Below, one piece after another: positions 1 through 12,600 of a stretch of DNA of 24,136 bases. Origin of the DNA: Heterotrichella gracilis (lineage: Eukaryota; Sar; Xanthophyceae; Tribonematales; Xanthonemataceae); NCBI GenBank assembly GCA_032358255.1, contig JAULBX010029080.1:1-24136 (forward strand), given 5' to 3'. Made by a program: the position numbers and the translations under genes. How positions within the stretch are numbered: position 1 is the stretch's first letter; the number at the start of each line of letters is the position of its first letter. The notes beneath the pieces are model-generated. The model searched no databases and was not told the origin of the DNA. It saw only the letters and a list, made by a program, of their open reading frames with translations.

Positions 1-606
1 CGCGCGGGTGGGGGGCGGGGCGGGGGGGGCCTGGGTGATGGTGGCGGAGGTGATGGTGGTGGTGGCGGTCTCGGGGATGGTGGTGGTGGAGATGGAGGGG
101 GTGGCAAAGGAGGTGGCGGGGATGGAGGCGGGGGCCTGGGTGATGGTGGCGGAGGTGATGGTGGTGGCGGCGGACTAGGGGAGGGTGGTAGTGGAGAGGG
201 AGGAAGTGGCAAAGGAGGTGGCGGGGATGGAGGCGGGGGCTTTGGTGATGGTGGCGGAGGTGATGGTGGTGGTGGCGGTCTAGGGGAGGGTGGTGGTGGA
301 GGTGGTGGAGCAGGTGGTGAGGGCGGCGGTGGGGGAGGAAATGGTGGTGGGGTAGGTGGGGGATGCGGTGCTGGTGGTGGCTGTGGCGACGGCGGCTTTG
401 GAGATGGTGGGTTGGGTGGTGGCGGTGGTGGTGGCGGTGCTGGGTACACCACAGTGCACGGGTTTGCTGCAGGGTCCTCAACTTGTACCCCCCTGGTCAA
501 TGTGACCACCCAGGTGGTGTTGGTGCCATTGAGGGCCGCTGCACTGTCAATGAAGTGGTACTCCCACTGAGAGGTCTGGCCGCTGGTGAACCACAGAGGG
601 CGGCGC
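1..606 (-). CDS. Exon 31 (partial): module end and Pro-rich region 3
   Basis: It starts after ACTTCTGCAG in phase 2. About 50 residues close the folded part (LWFTSGQTSQWEYHFIDSAA, NTTWVVTLTRGVQ, NPCTVVYPAP), then about 145 residues of Pro-rich sequence run to the window edge in one frame (codons in register down to 3-5). The Pro-rich part is mainly PPPPSPPPP and PSPRPPPP units and includes a 35-residue tandem repeat. No stop or donor is seen, so the protein or exon continues to the left of base 1. Confidence 0.9.
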
Positions 607-3600
607 CTGCAGAAGTGCAGGTGAAACAATAAGCATGCAAGTAAGCCAAGTACAAGCATAATGTCCTATTTGACCTTATACATGTACAGGAATGAAAGGG
701 GAATAATCTAAACAAAATCGAGGGTAGCATTGCTATCATTTTCACTATTTACACGGAATGTTTTCTACCACTTTATATATGTGGTGTAATTAAGAGTACC
801 TTTCCAGAAGGCTCAACAAACGTCAACACCCTGGTAAGTCCGACTTGGACACACCAGTGATAATATTATGTGAATATTTATGTGAATGACACATCAGATA
901 ACAATGATGACATTGTAAAAAAAGCACATGTGCAATGTATTGTCTTTTTTTATATGTACTACATGTATCCAATTTGAAATGCAGCTGGCACCGGGGTGAC
1001 TGAAGGCCTTTTTTACACCGCCGGAATTGCGTCCTAAATGTGGGCATGCCCTGAGCCCAAACGTATACAGAAAGTATGGTAGTATCAGATATCACCTGCC
1101 TACAGGACCAAGTTCATTTTCTCTCGTTTTTTCTTCAATCCTATGGCGGCTGGATGCATAAATCTGTGCCATGGCATAAGGCCAGTTGATGTCAGTTTTG
1201 TTAACCTCAAAATTTAAACGGTGATCGGCTTGCAAATCCAGGCCTGTCTTGCTATATTGAATTGCCATTTCTCAGTACAATGCGGCTAGCGCAACATCAT
1301 TGATACAAGCCGCGAGGCTCAGTCCACCATCTGCACTCACTACATGTACTTTACATGTACTACATGCACCTGCATGAGGGGTACTTTCCCATGCATGCAC
1401 TTAGTGTGAAAAAGATGAGACGGGCAGTTTCCCGACGGTGATTATGATGAGGTGCTTGGCACAAAATGAAAGAACAGGGTTTGCCGTACGTTATCCAAGC
1501 ATTCCATGGCACTGGCAGGCTGGCAGCCCCGTTGCGGACCACCGACTGCACGGCCCACCCATCCTCATCCCGGGCATCGCCGCGCACGTACACCCAAGTG
1601 TTGGGGGCGGTGGCAGCAGTGCTAATTGTGGCTTTGGTGAAGATGAGTGTGATGACTTGGGTGGAGGCAGAGATGCTAGTGGTGACTGGAGGCAAAAGGG
1701 GGCGAACCGTCAGGCATTTCAACTCATTGTGTAAATCTTGCTGTACATATGGGCTGAAAGCACACTATTGAAATATATATACCACTCTATCCCAAACAAC
1801 ACCAGGTGCAAGACATCCCAATTGATTGATCTAAAACATTGTTGCAATGAGGTTCTTCCAGCAGATCCAAAACTAACAACAGAATTCACGCAAATATGGA
1901 CAAGCACACTCGTTGTAAAATTTATGGCGTCAAGGAAATTTGTAATTTGGGAATTTCCTGTTGTTGTTTGTTGCAAGCTCTTGAAGCCCATGAGGGACAC
2001 CACCCAAAATATGGTAGCTACCTAAACCCTATAACCACCCTGTGGCTGCATGTCCATGCTGAATCCTCTCTTCAAAACCCTGAGCCTCACCTTGCTGCGC
2101 AGTGCTGATACTGAGGGGCACCACCGGCAGCACCACATCCCCCGCAGAGGAGTGGATGGAGTCGGGCAGCTTGCGATCGTTCGGGATGCCAACAACCAGG
2201 AAGTCAGGTAGGCAGTCGTACTGGGACCCTGTAAGGATCGTGCACATGTGGTGATTGGCATGGACAATCACCGTGATCATCACAAGGTGTGAAAGAATAT
2301 GCATTCTTTACTGAGATGGTGATAACAAACCAAGAAAGCACTAAAAGCACTTGGGTGCATGTGCATGTTGGAGCACCCATGCACGATTGTAATTCTGCAT
2401 TGCAATGGTTGAATATTTTTTGTAGTGTATTGCTGGCCAGGTCTTTGCCTATGTGGCCCAAGTTGACAAGGAACATGTTCGTTGCAAGTATATATTTGCA
2501 AATAAATCCCATTACGCTATGGGTAAAAGAAATTAAATGAATGAGCAGCAGCAATCGTTTCAAGGTCACAAGAACTGCAGTGTTTAAATAATATGTATAT
2601 AACATCAGAAATATCATACAATTCAGATGTAATACAATAAATGCATTTAGAATGCAGCAGAATATAAACAGGAAATCAATTGTATTTCTTTGCCTTTAAG
2701 ACATACACAACACAGAAGCTGCGCCTCACCAATGAGGAACACCATGTGCTCAAAGTTGAACAAGTCGAGGCTGTCCACAGATGATAGCGTGGGGTCGCCC
2801 AGGGGGTTGGTGGTGGTGTAGGTGGCGTTCAGCCCCGTGAAGCTGCCCTGGATGGTGGTGCTGAGGAGCCAGCGCACCATGGCGGTGCCGGTGGGGGGGA
2901 TGTTGCCGATGGTGACGGACAGGACGGTGGGGGAGGGGGAGAGGCCCAGGAGGACCTGGGGTAGAAAGAATGTGTGGAGACTATTTGTATGGGCCAGCTA
3001 AAGGAAAATCCCAGTGTAGGTGCACAAGTGAGGTTTCAGACGAGGCCGTGGGCGGCATGGGCTTTGTTAGTCCTTTAATCCTCTCTTTGCAATATTACAA
3101 TGCAAATGATTAAATCATGCTGTCCACAATTGCTCATTATTGTATGACTGTGCAACAGGCTGTGCACATTTCATTTTATGCATTTTTCCCCTACTAGTTG
3201 CATTTGCACCAATTGTCAATCATTAGTTGACCCCAGCTCCATCCAGGAGGACTACAATACATCATGTGCTCATCATGATATCAAACTTCTCCTGTTCCTG
3301 AGCCCACCTTATCAATGGTAAAAGCAATCTTGAGCCTCTTGTTGTTCTCCACCACCTGGGGCTGCACGCTCTGCATGCCCTCATTTATTGCGCTGCCCCC
3401 GCCAAAGTTGTACAGAAGCACCCCTAGGGTGGCGGGGGAGGATGGCTCAACCACATCCTCGGTGAAGGGGTCATCGGCCTACAACCAAGTGGGATTGGTG
3501 TAGGTGGGTGTGAAGTGGCGTTTTTGTTAGTATATTGCACATGATGTGGTGGAATGTTAAGGTGTTGGTAAATGCATATCAGTACAAACCCTTTCCATGC

Positions 3601-6600
3601 ATTGCCTTTGTCAGATGAATCTTTATCTTTATAAGGTGCCAAGGTGCAATTGTGAATTAATTCCACGAGTATATTGTACACAGTGCATTGGTGGATACTG
3701 GATCCGGAACCGGGAGCATGATAACCTCCTGTTTTGTGTGAACAGATGAAATGGCGAGGCTACACCCAAGACATGAAGGCATGATGGCCCAACCCCGGGG
3801 GCTACAACTACTTGCTTCCGTTGCAACGCATCTGCACTGCGTCAGTGAGATGTGACTAATGTGACCATTAATGGCACATAATAGCTTCACGTTGTGCCTA
3901 CCTCAATAAAGTTCTGCATGAAGTACTTGACTTTGAGCTTAGGGGCAGGGATGACTGTGATCTTCTGCGCTTGCAAACTCATGCGGGTCACGCTGCCACC
4001 CACGCCATCGTAGGACAGCATACCGCCCACCATGTAGTCACGGGAGCTGGCCAGTGCTGCCGCTTCACGCGGGATGATGTACCACTTCAGGTTGCCATTG
4101 CTGGTCCCTGGTCAGCATATATACGACATAGTCAGTACTTAATCATCTAGAGAATAAACACCTTGATCAAAGTGCTGGCACTTTGTATTAGTAGATGAGC
4201 TAAATGGATGTGCTATTATCTCATCTTGCCTCTCACTCCCTAGGAGGATACTGGGAGTGATAACATACAGAACACATACGATAACCATTTTACCAAATCA
4301 ATATAATAAAACCCCACACACTATTGCCCCAAGAGATGTGTTACATGTTACAAATGTGATGTAATTAATACTACATTAATAATATGATATTATAAGTACT
4401 ATCACCTCACCTGGCAGCACCAGCTTTCCGTCCGCCCCAGCGCTCAACCCCGTCAATGCCGGCAACCCCACTGCAAAGTGGGCAAGCGCATCGGTGCCGT
4501 CATCCACCGCCGTGAAAGACAGCGTTACGTTGATGCCCGCCATGGCATCAATGGGATCGTTGAATAGGTCAAGCTCCGCCTCAAAACCCTGGTGGGTCTG
4601 CGTGATCTCCTATATCAACAGAACATTGATACATAATTATCGGGTCTCACAAATAAATAGGTATTGCTTGGTCTGAAGTTTCATTAATTTGATCTCGTGT
4701 AAAGCAAGTATAACAGCAAATGTAAATATTGCGCAATGATTACGCATAGTTTAGGGGTATAATACGCACACATCGTAACAAGCACTGCATGGCTAGTCCT
4801 CCAGGAAATGGACATTGGCTTTCAACCATGTACATATGCTTTTTACTTGTTTGTACACAGTTGTTCAGCCCTGTCAGTTACCTACTACTCCGGCATTGCA
4901 CCCGCTCAATCTCCATGGTCAGGCACACGCGAGTTGGAGGTGAAAGTTAGGGCGGCCCATGAGTGATCATTATGGTGACTGCGACACACATGCTCGAGCA
5001 CCAGTGCTTGAGTTAAGGGTTCAGGCTTAGGGTTGCACACACCTGTTTTATCTGTATAGTGAGCTTCACACAGACCCCCGGGCTGCTGTTTATGCGCACC
5101 ATCTCCATCACATTGGCCAGCAACGCATGATCAATGGACAAATAGCCCAGGCTTATGGCGTACGCGTACTCATTCTGCGACATGGAGATAATGTGGCATG
5201 TGCTTTTACTTGCGTTTCCAAGGGTTTTGAGGTAAGATTTTTCATCATTATAGTTGACCAAAAGTTCGCAATCAACTGGTAGCCCAGGCCAGTGGTATGT
5301 GCACACTCGTTGTATCAATTGTGCAACAAAGGGGGCATACATGGCATACCATTCAGGAAAGGAGATGAAAGAGTCAAGGTGCAATGTATGTGGGAAACAA
5401 TGAAAAATTGGAGTGTACCGAATTCAAATTCATTGACAACGCTTGTGAAGGTTGTGCACACTATGTGAACCCTCAAAAGTCCTCTTCACCGTGTTACCTC
5501 CTTTTACTTTACCAGCGTGCTCGTTTGAAATCTTGCGCCCTTGGTTGAATGAATGCCTAAGTACATAGCTATTTTTTCTTCATTTACTATACAACATGGC
5601 CGGCAGATATGGCATACTTGTTCATGATTGCCTTGTGTGCCACGTGAGCATGCTAGACATGCAATCTATGCTGAAACATTACTTGTGATCCTTCCATACT
5701 AAAACCCCGGGAATATATATGTGCACCTGGATGTCCAGACATGTGACTAGACACTCACCAGGTACGCTGACAGGTATGTGTAGGCAGCCATCAAGTCGAT
5801 GGGGTTAACTCCTGCTTGAGGGGATAAGCGCGCGTTCCACCGGGTAACCCACATGCTGTAGCAATGGAAGGGGTTATCTTGTGAATAGCTGGCATTGAGC
5901 ATGCAATCTCAAGAAAGCTAGGCAAGCTAATATAAGCATTTGGTGACTGTGATGGGGAGAGATAGGATTTTTGGGCAACATTGATTTGCTGGAACTTTTG
6001 CATACAATTCAGCCATATGCTATCAGTGTCCCAGGGTCAGAGCTTACAGATGACACTACACCAAGTTGTTTCTTGACTCTCGGAATTGGCCTACAGGCCT
6101 AGACACGTCTAGGTAGCTATAACGCCACCCACACCACCTAGTTGAGTTTACCCCACCCAAATGCTCAAGCAGAGTGTAAGAATTGCAAGCGGGGCACGTT
6201 TACTTTGTTTAACAACATGTTCTATATTTTCAGTTTTTCACCTAATGTAAACCATCGGTGATATAATCTTCCTATCTGGCTGAAACCCACTCACCTGCGC
6301 TCGCTAGCAGGCACATATGCGTCGTATGCGGGACCCGTGAGATCAGCCTCCTCTGTGGAGGAGATGGCGTTGCCGGACGCCGAGGAATCAGCTGTGGCGG
6401 CCGTCACCGCGTCAAACCACGACTGGCGCACCTGGGTTGCAAGAATTAGTAGTATAGTGTGTGCTATGTCCAATCAGGCATTTGTGGCTTATTTTGTTTT
6501 AAGTTGTTGGGTAGACATTTATTGCAAAAAGAACACCATTGGTGCTTATCATGGAAGAGCGTCTTCTTTACTCCATCCAAACAAAAAATGATCACCATGT

Positions 6601-9600
6601 GAGAAGTATCTTATTGTTGAGCGTTTGGTTGCCAACACAAGACATTTATATGCCGCTTGGCGTCCGATGAATTGAATTATGCACATGTACCGTGAGTCCA
6701 CTCCTACCCAGCCTTTACTTGTTTATCTTTGGTGGGATTGAGCCAGTGGATCTTCCAATTTGGGCTGAAGTATATGGAGGCAAAAGCGTCGAATGTGTAG
6801 CGCGCGGCCAGGAAGCGTGCGGCCAGGTGGCCTTGGGGTGAGTTGAGGTAGGGCCCAAAGTCATGGGTCTCGGATATGGATTGGAGCAGGCGGCGGCGGT
6901 TGGAGGTGGAGCCAATGATGCTAGAGGGCACTCCTGGGTAAAGAGGTCATATAGGAGAATTGGTGTTGAGAAACAGCCAAAGTTAAGTTGAATGCTTTTA
7001 TATACTATACTTGCAACTTTGCAGGAGTTATGTAATACATAGAGCACATTGCTATTTACAGCTGCCATGTTTATAGTACAAAAGAAAAGAATTGTTGCAT
7101 TTTTCATATATGTCTGGCCGCCTTTGCAAGGTTGCGTTGCACTTCACAGTTTGCACATGCAATTCAACAAGATCTCAACAAAAAAAGCCTTTGCATGTAA
7201 TGACCTCTTTGTATAACATTGCTGCCCAACCATCAAGCTTATATTCACTCAACATTAAGTATATAGGCGTCCCACCTGCTGAGATAAGATATGGCGTGAT
7301 GTTGTCATCAAATGCCTTCTTCACTGCCTCAGTGATGCCAAGGCACGTGTCTAGAAGCGACTTGATGCAGCCGCCAAACGGGATGGATTCCGTGAGCGCG
7401 TCCATAACCAGCCCCAAAGTGCAGTCGACAACAGTATCGCGTAGGTTGAGCGCATCGCCAGTCAAGCCCTTCTGAACCATTGCAATTGCTGCATCCTTGG
7501 CGCCTGCAACATTATTTTTTTATTTTAAAAAACACATCTACACGATTTTGTTTTATGAATTGTAGGACACATGGCCTTGGTTATAAAATCAGCAAGTTAC
7601 AACTAACAGACATTGAACCCTCATTGATTAATTTTGATACAAAAAATAAAAAAAATAATGAGCAAGTATAGCATGCAAACAAGCTTCACAAACCAGACTT
7701 CCAAAATAATATATGTATGTTATGGCTTCTACTAAAGCCTTACTTGGCTTAATAGAGACATCAATTTTGTGTACCCACATAGGCCACGTACCCCCACAAA
7801 TGTTGGCCTGCTGGTCTGGCCATATGACCCCCCGGGCCACTTCCCATGCCTCCTCGGCAATTTTTGAGACACCAGCAGCAGTCTTGCTCGCCACGACCGC
7901 CTCCCCTACCACTGGAATTGCATATTTTAATCCCTCTGCAGCCGAGCAGGCCATGAACTCGTCCATGAAGCTGTGCAGGCAATCATTGCAAGGGTTGAGT
8001 TTGATGACGGCTCCAGGGGTTCCGCTTGGAGCAAGGGAGAAGCTGCCGTCACCACCACCATCTGCGCACACGGATGTCACTTGATGGTGATCAGGCATCA
8101 ACAAAATGCTAACTCGGCTTGGACTGAATGGTCTCTAACGTGCAAAACAGGAGGAGCCGCCTCCACTGCCAAATGGTCACAATGTGCTTGAATCACTTAG
8201 TCATTTAACACTTTAATTGGAGAGTTTGGTGTGTGAAAAAAATGAAAATCTGCATTGATGTAGAGGATAGCATGGAAACATACGGCCGGACATGTACATT
8301 GTCTTGCAAAATGCGACATTGTTGCCACCTAGCGCGTTCAACGCATTGTGGCCAATGCTCATTACCAATGCTGACCTGCATTATCATCATCTACATCGAT
8401 CAACATCAATTTTGTGCAAGCACGGCATGGATTACCCAAAACATTATCGCCAGTATTTATGCATCGTAGCTTGCAAAAACAGGGCGAGTGATTGCACATT
8501 GCGCGCACCTGGAAAGATGGTCAGCCCGCAGCCAACGTATGCACGTGGGTACACGCCAATCGTATTGGATACCTCTTGTTTGCTCTTGCACACATAGCTG
8601 TAAACCACAGTAATCACTTGCCCCCCGCACTCGCCACTAGATTGCAAAAGTTGTTTGCGCATCGGGGCAAGGGCTTCCTCCCCATTGTATTGCCTGCCTC
8701 TATCGCTTGATGCAACCAGCCCAGAGAAATTGTAACCCCCCCAGGCATACATGCCTACCCTTGGCGGGATCTGTGGGTCCAAGGCCAAACTGCCTGTTGT
8801 TCCGTCCTTGGTAAAATTGTTATGTGCTCTGCCTGAGGACAGCAGCATGCGGCCGCTAGGGGATGTTGTTGCCGAGGTGCTTACTCCCTCCCATGCCAAG
8901 ACTGTCACTGTAAGGGTCTCGCCAGGGTCGAGATAGTCACAGCCGTTTTGCAGACATGTGGGTGCAGCAAAGACAAATTGCATCTTGCCCGCGGATGGGA
9001 GGGCCAGCTTGACGTCGTTGGCGGCAATGAGTCCTGCAGCAAAGTGGTTATCAATTTCCCAATTTAATTGTGAAATTAAATCCAAAGTTGTATATAATAT
9101 TCCATCTGCATGTACATATCTAGCACATCTCTGCCAATGAGTAGGTGGCATGTATGGATGTTAAGAGGAAAAATGTGGGAGGCATTGAATTGAGTAGGAC
9201 CTGCTCCCCAAGAGTTAGCAAGGATGGGCGTGCCGTCAAGGTCCCTGTAAGTTCACAGGCACTAGAAATACAATGGGTACACATGCTCTGGGTGGGTATT
9301 TCAGAAATCCGTCCATCATGGATTTTGGTTTTTCCAGCAATCCCTATGCCGTAGCATTTCAGGCTAACAGCTTACCGGTGCCCATTGTACCAATACATTA
9401 ATGTAACTAATAATTCAGCAGGCAAGGATCTTAAATACTCTTATTATGTTTAATATATAAGAATTGTATAGTATAAGCACAGTAAATGCTCAAACCCCCA
9501 CCTATGTTTGTGACCCTGAATGTCGCATGCCCCGTCTTCAACAAGTCCTCCACATACAAGGTAGATGGCTCATAGACCACCACAGGCATGGGCACACGTG

Positions 9601-12600
9601 TGTCATACTCCACATTGACGGCCACTGTTAGCACCTCTTGAAAAAATACAGGGGTCACGGTGAATTGCACGCGTACCGCCACGCGGCGCAAGAAGAGCTG
9701 CAGAAAAAGGAGCGCATTCCAACGGAGGTATTGGGGAGCTTGATGCCAAGGGCAAGGCAATGACATGGGTTGCAAGGTCCTACTTGCAACCAAACAATAA
9801 TGAAGGTATGGATTAGATGGATCCACCGGCATATTATAGGTTCACCGGCAGTACCGATGCAGGAGCAAGTAAACTGAAATGGTAGATGAGGAAGCAATTG
9901 GCACTGACAAGCATCACAGGTGCACGCGTGATCAGTTGGGTGCATTCCCTTGTAAGCGCAATCCATAGATGACCCAAAACAAGATTGGACAATTTTGCAA
10001 CATGTTGGGACCAGTCTGAGGTACTACCAACAGCGGCTACAACGAGCACCAAATATTTTATGTGGTATGTGCGGTCATACAAGTACACAAAAATGTAAAA
10101 GGTGTTGGTGAGGTTCGGCAGAATACAGCAGCGTTGCGTACATTGCATGGCACTGTACATATTGCAATCTCTGGTCGGAACAGAGGGCTAGTACTACATA
10201 ATGGGACCCCGTTTGGAAACTGCCACAGGCGGTAGCATATAACAAAGAGTGGGTACAGGTGATCGGCATGTGCTGAGAACACACAGATTGCTATAGCTAG
10301 CAAACCCACCAGCATTGATGATGGTCCCACCACTGTTGCCAGGTCAGTGCCGTCAGAGTGATCTTTTGCACTACCCACAATGCTGTAGATTCCCTCCACC
10401 ATCGCGGGAAGCACCACATACCCGCTAGCATTGGACACGCCACTGCCCAGCAGTTTGCCAAATTGGTCCCTCACCCTGATGGTGGCATTGGCCAACGCAG
10501 GATAGCCACCTCTTTCGTCAAAATAGAACGCTTCATCTACGACCCGCACCGCCAGGCTGCCATTGAGCCCGGAGGTGGCGTAAATCTCAAAGGAGATGGT
10601 GACAGACCCCATCCTGCAGTGGACATTTGCTAATTATTTTGGCATAAAACCACCAAGGAATCATATTTAACATATAGAACAGTAGAAAACGTTAATAGTT
10701 GATGCTCCCACCTTTTATCTAAGCATAACGCTAAAAGGATGCTGATGGATATTTTCAACAAAAGCCAAAGCTCTTTCAGCACAGCACAACATTGTGTACC
10801 AACAAGAGCTGCTCATGAGTCATGAACAACATAACGTCCAAATTCTATATCAAAAAATCAGGATTATATATTATAATATTGATGATATAAAAGAGACTGC
10901 AAATATTCTTATATGACATGGTCACATGCAAGCTCACCACTTATCTGACACTGTCAACGACGCCCTGTAAGTGAATCCGATCTCCGTGGCATTGGAGAAT
11001 TGTGCCATGAGCGACAGGGCAGTGGACCCGCCAGGAAGGAGGGCAGGCAGTGGAGAAGGGGTTACATAGCTCAGGTATGGGTTGCCAGAAAGGGTTGGCA
11101 GTTGGATTGGGTGCGAGGCAACATTGCCAGAGTTTGAGATGATTATATCAAATTGTCGCATGCCCGCAGGGGGGACGGCGGAGCGAATTGATGAGGGGGT
11201 GGCGGCTAGGGTGACGGTGGCGGGGGCGATAGCAATGCGCAGTTGAATGGTGGAGGAAATGCCTACGATGGGAAGGGGAGGGCGTGAGTCAGGGAAGGAA
11301 ATATCTCAAACTATACCGCTACGTACTATAGCTACTTCTTTTAATGGTAAAATTTGCAAGGCTGCAAGTTTAGAGGGTGCAATATGAAACGGCAGACAAT
11401 GTAGAAACCGGTATCCACAGCGAATAAAGTGCAAAGGGTGACAAATTATGGGGCAACTGCAATGCGCAGCTGGGTGGTGGAGGAGATGCTTGTAAAGCGA
11501 TGTGGTCGACCATACATGCAACAATGTGCCAAGATGCTCCAGCGATCCCTACGTCTGAGGGTGCATGCATTCTCATGTTTGTGGATGGCATACATAAATA
11601 AAAGAATTGTGGCATGATGTACATGCATCCTCTAATGAAGAGTTGATGAATAGGTAAAATGGGTGTTTGATGGACCTGATATCTGTCATGTCAGATAATC
11701 ATATTGCATTACTTGCAATGGAGACACGTGTGCAATATATAAAACACATGTGCACATGGAGATCAAGTGACATCTTCAACTTGATACCATGTACATGGTA
11801 TCAAGCTTGGAAAGGTTGTAACATCAAGTAAACTTGAGTCTTGACATGTGTATAACGTTAATGGAATAGCAAATCAGAGTTATCAGCCCTATGTATTTAC
11901 TGAGGATGCTTGCAACTACGGCAAACGCGGCGATGAACAATTGATATGTACATGTGGCTCCAAGTTACTGCCGTGATGGACGTCCGAGTACTTGAGCGCA
12001 CATGTGGAAGCATGGTTGTATGAATCCAAAGCGCTGTCACCATGCATTTGTCCCCACCTTCCGCCGAAGTGACCCCAAGCGTGCACAGGTAAACCACCCC
12101 TGCTGTGCTGTTTGCACCCACAGCCACCACCAGGTTGGCGCTGAGAGAGCCCCCTGGGGGGATGGTGGTGGCTGCCAGGGCTGCGTTGGATGTCACCTGG
12201 TCTGAGTCGGGCACATTGGAGCAGACAAAGGCAACTTGTAGACCTGCATGAAAGGGGGGTTGGTGATAAGGAGCAAGTGGAAATACGTGCAGAATTTGTG
12301 TGACTACTTATACATCTGTCAAATTTTGCACATTGCACAAGAAACAAAAATAATGTTTATCATGATCGTGTTGTGCATTCGTTGCCAAAGTAGTTGCAAC
12401 TACTCAGTTATTTGAAATTGGTTTAGATTGCAATATGGCCAAGTGAACATGGGTACGATTGATTGGCCTAGTAAAACTTAGTTGGTTTGGACAATACCCT
12501 GTCTGCCTCACAGTGATCATTATGCACATCACCATCTCTGAGTATAATTGGACACCCGTTACCCTAGGCAAGCTGTCCATTGGAGGCAGGCGCATGCAAG

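Noticed and set aside
1..440. Regular G-rich repeats as a CRISPR-like array
   Set aside because: There are no unique spacers; the period is a coding Pro-rich tandem repeat.
10610..10612. ATG at the start of exon 16 as an initiator
   Set aside because: It sits one base inside an exon with a good CACTGCAG acceptor, and the phase-2 junction with exon 15 reads through it.
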